NCBI GenBank assembly: GCA_023433615.1
Contig: JAEZCJ010000159.1
Coordinates: forward strand, 1 to 34,617
DNA: 34,617 nt
DNA from: Bacillota bacterium
GTDB lineage: Bacteria; Bacillota; Bacilli; Paenibacillales; Paenibacillaceae
Reading direction: 5' to 3'
The notes under the pieces are model-generated. The model worked only from the letters and a program-made list of their open reading frames with translations. It ran no database searches and was not told the DNA's origin. This document shows positions 31,644 to 34,617 of this stretch, piece after piece. The position numbers and the translations under genes are program-made. Each line of letters begins with the position of its first letter. Within the stretch, counting starts at the first letter, position 1.

Positions 31644-33209
31644 TTAGTAGCCGTCGGTCTTGCGTCCGGACTGTTCCGCGATTGCCGCTCCTACTCGAGC
31701 GGATTCGCTGCCGAGATGATCGGCGACCGTCTTGGCCTGAGCGAGCCCTTCGGCTACTCGCCGCCCGTAATCAGGGTCCGCCTGCGTGAAGTGAGCCACC
31801 ATCCGCTCTTGAATGGCCGGCGCGCATACATGAAGCCCGTCGACGAGATTCGCGATCAGCTCATCGCGCTCCCAGTCCTCGAACCGCCGGTAGGTTTCGC
31901 CTGCTTGCCGGTAGTCGTTCTTGCGCGGCAGCGGCTCCCGCACCAGCTGCGCGCTATAGGCCGGCTGATGCTCCTTGCCTGGCGATGGCGCTTCCCGAAG
32001 CCCGCCAAGCGAGGACGGCTCGTAGTTGACATGCGGATTCTGCCCCGGTGCCCGATCCACGGAATAGGCCATCTGACCGCCCTCCTGGTTCGTCGCTACG
32101 CGCGTCTTCGGGGCATTGATCGGCAGCTGCAGATAGTTGGTGCCGACCCGATAACGCTGCGTATCGGAATAGGAGAAGGTACGCCCCTGCAGCATCTTGT
32201 CATCGGAGAAGTCCAATCCGTCCACGAGCACGCCCGTGCCGAATGCGGCCTGCTCGACTTCGGCGAAGTAATTGTCCGGATTCCGGTCGAGCACCATGCG
32301 GCCGACGGGCAGGAAGGGGAACTGTTCTTGGTCCCACAGCTTCGTGTCGTCAAGAGGATCGTAATCGAGCTCGGGATGCTCGCCGTCGCTCATGATCTGG
32401 ACGCACAGCTCCCACTCCGGATAGTCGCCGCGGGCAATGGCCTCGTATAGATCCTGCGTGGCATGGCTCGTGTTCTTCGCTTGAATCGCTTCGGCTTCCT
32501 GCTGCGTCAGATTCTTGATGCCCTGCTTCAGCGGCTCCCAATGATACTTGACGAGAACGGCCTCGCCTTGCGCATTGACCCACTTGTACGTGTTGACGCC
32601 CGAGCCTTGCATCTGCCGATAGTTAGCGGGGATGCCCCATGGCGAGTAGACGAAGGTGACCATATGCGTCGCTTCCGGCGAATTGGACACGAAGTCGAAG
32701 AACCGTTCCGGGTTCGGCAGATTCGTCACGGGGTCAGGCTTGAAGGCGTGGATCATATCCGGGAACTTGAGCGGATCCCGAATGAAGAAGATCTTCAGGT
32801 TATTGCCGACGAGATCCCAATTGCCGTCTTCCGTATAGAACTTCACGGCGAAACCGCGCGGATCGCGGACGGTCTCGGGCGAGTGGCCGCCGTGCACGAC
32901 AGTGGAGAAGCGCACGAATAGCGGGGTGCGCGTGCCGGCCTGCTGCAGCAGCTTCGCGCGTGTATACTTCGCAATGGGCTCGTCGCCGACCTTGCCGTAC
33001 GCTTCGAAGTAGCCGTGAGCGCCCGCTCCCCGCGCATGCACGACGCGCTCCGGGATCCGTTCGCGGTCGAAGTGGGAGAGCTTCTCGATAAAATGGTAAT
33101 TCTCGAGCGTCGAAGGTCCGCGGCTGCCGACCGTTCGAATATTCTGATTGTCGGTGATGGGATGTCCTTGCCGATTCGTTAAGCGCATCTCTTGATCGTT
33201 GTTCTCCAT
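31644..33209 (-). CDS. katA: Haem catalase (monofunctional, KatA type)
   Basis: 521 residues. Catalytic His58 is in ERVVHARGAGAHGYFE, the catalytic Asn in DGNWDLVGNNLKIFFIRD, and the haem-ligand Tyr in RTFSYSDTQRYRVGTNY; NPDNYFAEVEQAAF precedes it. The enzyme breaks down hydrogen peroxide in the cytoplasm. The length is slightly above B. subtilis KatA. The frame stays open to 33503, but the normal N-terminus MENNDQEMRLTNRQGHPITDNQN begins at ATG 33209, with AAGG a few bases ahead; an ATG at 33236 is less likely. No PerR-type box was seen upstream. Next to it, in the same direction, is a TetR gene ended by a hairpin. Confidence 0.95.
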   Translation of the reverse strand: MENNDQEMRLTNRQGHPITDNQNIRTVGSRGPSTLENYHFIEKLSHFDRERIPERVVHARGAGAHGYFEAYGKVGDEPIAKYTRAKLLQQAGTRTPLFVRFSTVVHGGHSPETVRDPRGFAVKFYTEDGNWDLVGNNLKIFFIRDPLKFPDMIHAFKPDPVTNLPNPERFFDFVSNSPEATHMVTFVYSPWGIPANYRQMQGSGVNTYKWVNAQGEAVLVKYHWEPLKQGIKNLTQQEAEAIQAKNTSHATQDLYEAIARGDYPEWELCVQIMSDGEHPELDYDPLDDTKLWDQEQFPFLPVGRMVLDRNPDNYFAEVEQAAFGTGVLVDGLDFSDDKMLQGRTFSYSDTQRYRVGTNYLQLPINAPKTRVATNQEGGQMAYSVDRAPGQNPHVNYEPSSLGGLREAPSPGKEHQPAYSAQLVREPLPRKNDYRQAGETYRRFEDWERDELIANLVDGLHVCAPAIQERMVAHFTQADPDYGRRVAEGLAQAKTVADHLGSESARVGAAIAEQSGRKTDGY

Positions 33210-33295
33210 AGACGCCTTGCACCCTTTCCTTCGCATGATCCACTCTACTATTTGCCATGTTTCGGAATCGTATGCATGAATCAAGAGACAGCGAG

Positions 33296-33330
33296 AAGAG
33301 CCGCAATCCCCTGATCGGGATGCGGCTCTT
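33296..33330 (-). terminator. Hairpin between the TetR gene and katA
   Basis: AAGAGCCGC and GCGGCTCTT, with an inner ATCCC/GGGAT stem and one bulged A, form a strong hairpin 22 bases past the TetR stop. It lacks a long U-run. Confidence 0.6.
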
Positions 33331-33352
33331 GTGCGCGTTGCGGAGGTGCGTT

Positions 33353-34021
33353 TCATCGGGATCGACCGGCGATGCCGTACAGCAGCAGCTCCACCGTACG
33401 ATCGATCTCCTCTTCTTCGTCGATCGGGTATTCCGGGAAGAGGATGACATGCGTGAAGATCATGCCGATCAGCATGCTGACCGATGCGCGAATGATGCGC
33501 CATTCGGGCGCTTCGATCAGTTGGCCGCGCTCCTGGAAGTGGCGGATGATCTTCTCGAGGCGTACGTAGACGATATTGGACATGACACCCTTCACCTGCT
33601 CCAGCAATTCCGGTTGAAAAGGGAGCTCATGCACCAATATGCGGATCAGCTTGACGTTCTTGCGAGCGAATGCGATACGGTCCTTGGCGACGGCACGGTA
33701 GAAATCCTCGATACGTTCGTAGGGCATATCGAGCACCTTGGCAAAGTCCCGAATGAGGAAGGGGGCGACGACCTTGGCTGCGATCGGCCCCGCGATGGAT
33801 AAGAGCAGATCCTTCTTCGTCTTGTAGTGCCGGAATATGGTGCCTTCGGCGACGCCGGCCTTTTGCGCGATCTCGCTGGTGGAAGCGGCAGCGAACCCTT
33901 TCTCCGAGAAAATCTCGATGGCAGCCTCCAGAATGCGGGCCTGCTTATCGGTCTTCTTCCGGTCGTCGGCTTCCGTCAGCCGGATAATATCCTCCAGCCA
34001 CTGCTCCTGCGTATTCGACAT
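33353..34021 (-). CDS. TetR/AcrR-family transcriptional regulator
   Basis: 222 residues. The TetR helix-turn-helix is at about 25-72: ILEAAIEIFSEKGFAAASTSEIAQKAGVAEGTIFRHYKTKKDLL. The C-terminal ~150 residues are helical and should bind a ligand and dimerise; VMSNIVYVRLEKIIRHFQERG and MLIGMIFTHVILFPEYPI are typical of regulators of multidrug exporters. GGGAGA precedes the ATG at 34021. The gene follows the ABC-2 permease gene with a gap of 41 bases that holds a palindrome. It is likely to repress the exporter operon upstream and so itself. Confidence 0.9.
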   Translation of the reverse strand: MSNTQEQWLEDIIRLTEADDRKKTDKQARILEAAIEIFSEKGFAAASTSEIAQKAGVAEGTIFRHYKTKKDLLLSIAGPIAAKVVAPFLIRDFAKVLDMPYERIEDFYRAVAKDRIAFARKNVKLIRILVHELPFQPELLEQVKGVMSNIVYVRLEKIIRHFQERGQLIEAPEWRIIRASVSMLIGMIFTHVILFPEYPIDEEEEIDRTVELLLYGIAGRSR

Positions 34022-34036
34022 AGAGGATGATCTCCC

Positions 34037-34053
34037 TTCAACGAATGGTTGAA
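34037..34053. promoter_or_regulatory. Palindrome TTCAAC-N5-GTTGAA before the TetR gene
   Basis: A perfect 6-bp inverted repeat with a 5-bp spacer, a common size for TetR operators, lies directly next to the ribosome site of the TetR gene. It may be the TetR site or a small hairpin that affects initiation. Confidence 0.45.
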
Positions 34054-34062
34054 CTAACGATA

Positions 34063-34617
34063 CTATATCCGCCGATGCTTGCGCAACGCCAGCACATTGG
34101 CCGCCATGAAGACCAGCGACAAGCCAATCAGGACGTATGCATCCAGCGCGATGGCGTTCCAGCCTTCGCCCCGGATCATGACGCTGCGGAGCGCGTCGGC
34201 ACCGTACTTAAGGGGCGTGACGTGAGCGACCCAGCTCAGCCACGGCGACATGCTGTCCAGATCGAACAGGCCGGAGAAGAACACCTGCGGCACGATGACG
34301 AGCGGGATGAACTGAATCATCTGGAACTCCGAGTCGGCGAACGCCGACAGGAAGGTGCCGAAGCTGAGCGCCGTAACCGACAAGAGCAGCATGATCAAGA
34401 TGACATAGCCGAAGGAGCCTGCCATGAAGCTGCCCAGCACGCCGATCGTATAGCCGGCGATCAAGATCGCTTGCACGCTCGTGAAAATCCCGAAGCCGGC
34501 CATGTAGCCCAGGGCGATCTCCCAGCGGCGCAGCGGGGTGGCGAGCAGCCGCTCCAGCGTGCCGCTGGTGCGCTCCTTCAGGAAGGAGACGCCGGCAATC
34601 AGGAAGACGAAGAAGAA
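34063..34617 (-). CDS. ABC-2 type transporter permease (C-terminal part, cut by the window)
   Basis: The leftward frame is open from the window edge and yields 184 residues. It starts in a membrane helix and runs into the ABC-2 hallmark SFLKERTSGTLERLLATPLRR (the cytoplasmic coupling segment), then GYMAGFGIFTSVQAI, four more membrane helices, and VFFSGLFDLDSMSPWLSWVAHVTPLKYGADALR, the conserved ABC-2 extracytoplasmic segment. This matches the drug-export or daunorubicin-type permeases. The ATPase gene is expected upstream, outside the window. The TetR regulator gene follows directly. Substrate unknown, probably a drug or lipid. Confidence 0.9.
   Translation of the reverse strand, partial: FFFVFLIAGVSFLKERTSGTLERLLATPLRRWEIALGYMAGFGIFTSVQAILIAGYTIGVLGSFMAGSFGYVILIMLLLSVTALSFGTFLSAFADSEFQMIQFIPLVIVPQVFFSGLFDLDSMSPWLSWVAHVTPLKYGADALRSVMIRGEGWNAIALDAYVLIGLSLVFMAANVLALRKHRRI

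Noticed and set aside
33210..33503. Upstream extension of the catalase frame
   Set aside because: It runs through the hairpin and the end of the TetR gene and is not catalase-like; start ATG 33209 gives the normal N-terminus.

Overview
The window looks like a chromosomal segment of a spore-forming Firmicute of the Paenibacillaceae (Paenibacillus/Cohnella type). The reasons are a fairly GC-rich sequence, strong GGAGG ribosome sites, GTG/TTG starts, YtrA-type and BcrAB-type ABC operons, a CBO0543-family membrane protein and a very large exported protein ending in S-layer homology (SLH) domains. No rRNA, tRNA, CRISPR array, insertion sequence or phage gene was found. Most genes are intact; both ends are cut inside membrane-protein genes.

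Layout. 1-441: 5' part of a leftward membrane-protein gene behind a long untranslated leader. 485-1030: a C92-like permuted papain-fold protein, with its -10 overlapping that of the leader. 1089-5966: a six-gene operon (YtrA-type GntR repressor, ABC ATPase, permease, DUF4097 protein, BcrA-type ATPase, ABC-2 permease) with a perfect palindromic operator at its start. 6140-10526: a YdeI/OmdA-like protein, an AraC/GyrI-like regulator with a double VOC protein, a CBO0543 membrane protein and a zinc-ribbon protein. 10523-11584 (-): a luciferase-like monooxygenase. 11704-12675: an unrecognised protein with many histidines. 12822-14853: a DEAD-box RNA helicase behind a second copy of the long leader, then a GIY-YIG-fold protein. 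14934-15117: four spaced palindromes. 15296-16789 (-): a POT peptide transporter. 17089-19811: a biuret hydrolase/allophanate hydrolase operon with tandem terminators. 20026-29577: a 3183-residue SLH protein with two seven-bladed propellers. 29584-29870: a regulatory region with a leftward promoter, direct repeats and a small frameshifted reading frame. 29967-31604: a PucR regulator. 31644-34617 (-): catalase, a TetR regulator and an ABC-2 permease (cut).

How the genes work together. The 1-6 kb operon reads as a self-repressed module answering cell-envelope stress. BiuH and AtzF together would take biuret through allophanate to ammonia and CO2, a nitrogen-scavenging route without urea carboxylase. 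The TetR gene follows the permease gene closely with a palindrome in the gap, which suggests an autoregulated efflux unit.

The most unusual signal is a leader RNA-like element present twice on opposite strands: upstream of the DEAD-box helicase and upstream of the cut gene at the left end. Both copies share a 45-nt block (43 identities) and three further blocks, but two of the blocks are in swapped order while overall length is kept (141 and 143 nt). I know of no described RNA class that fits.
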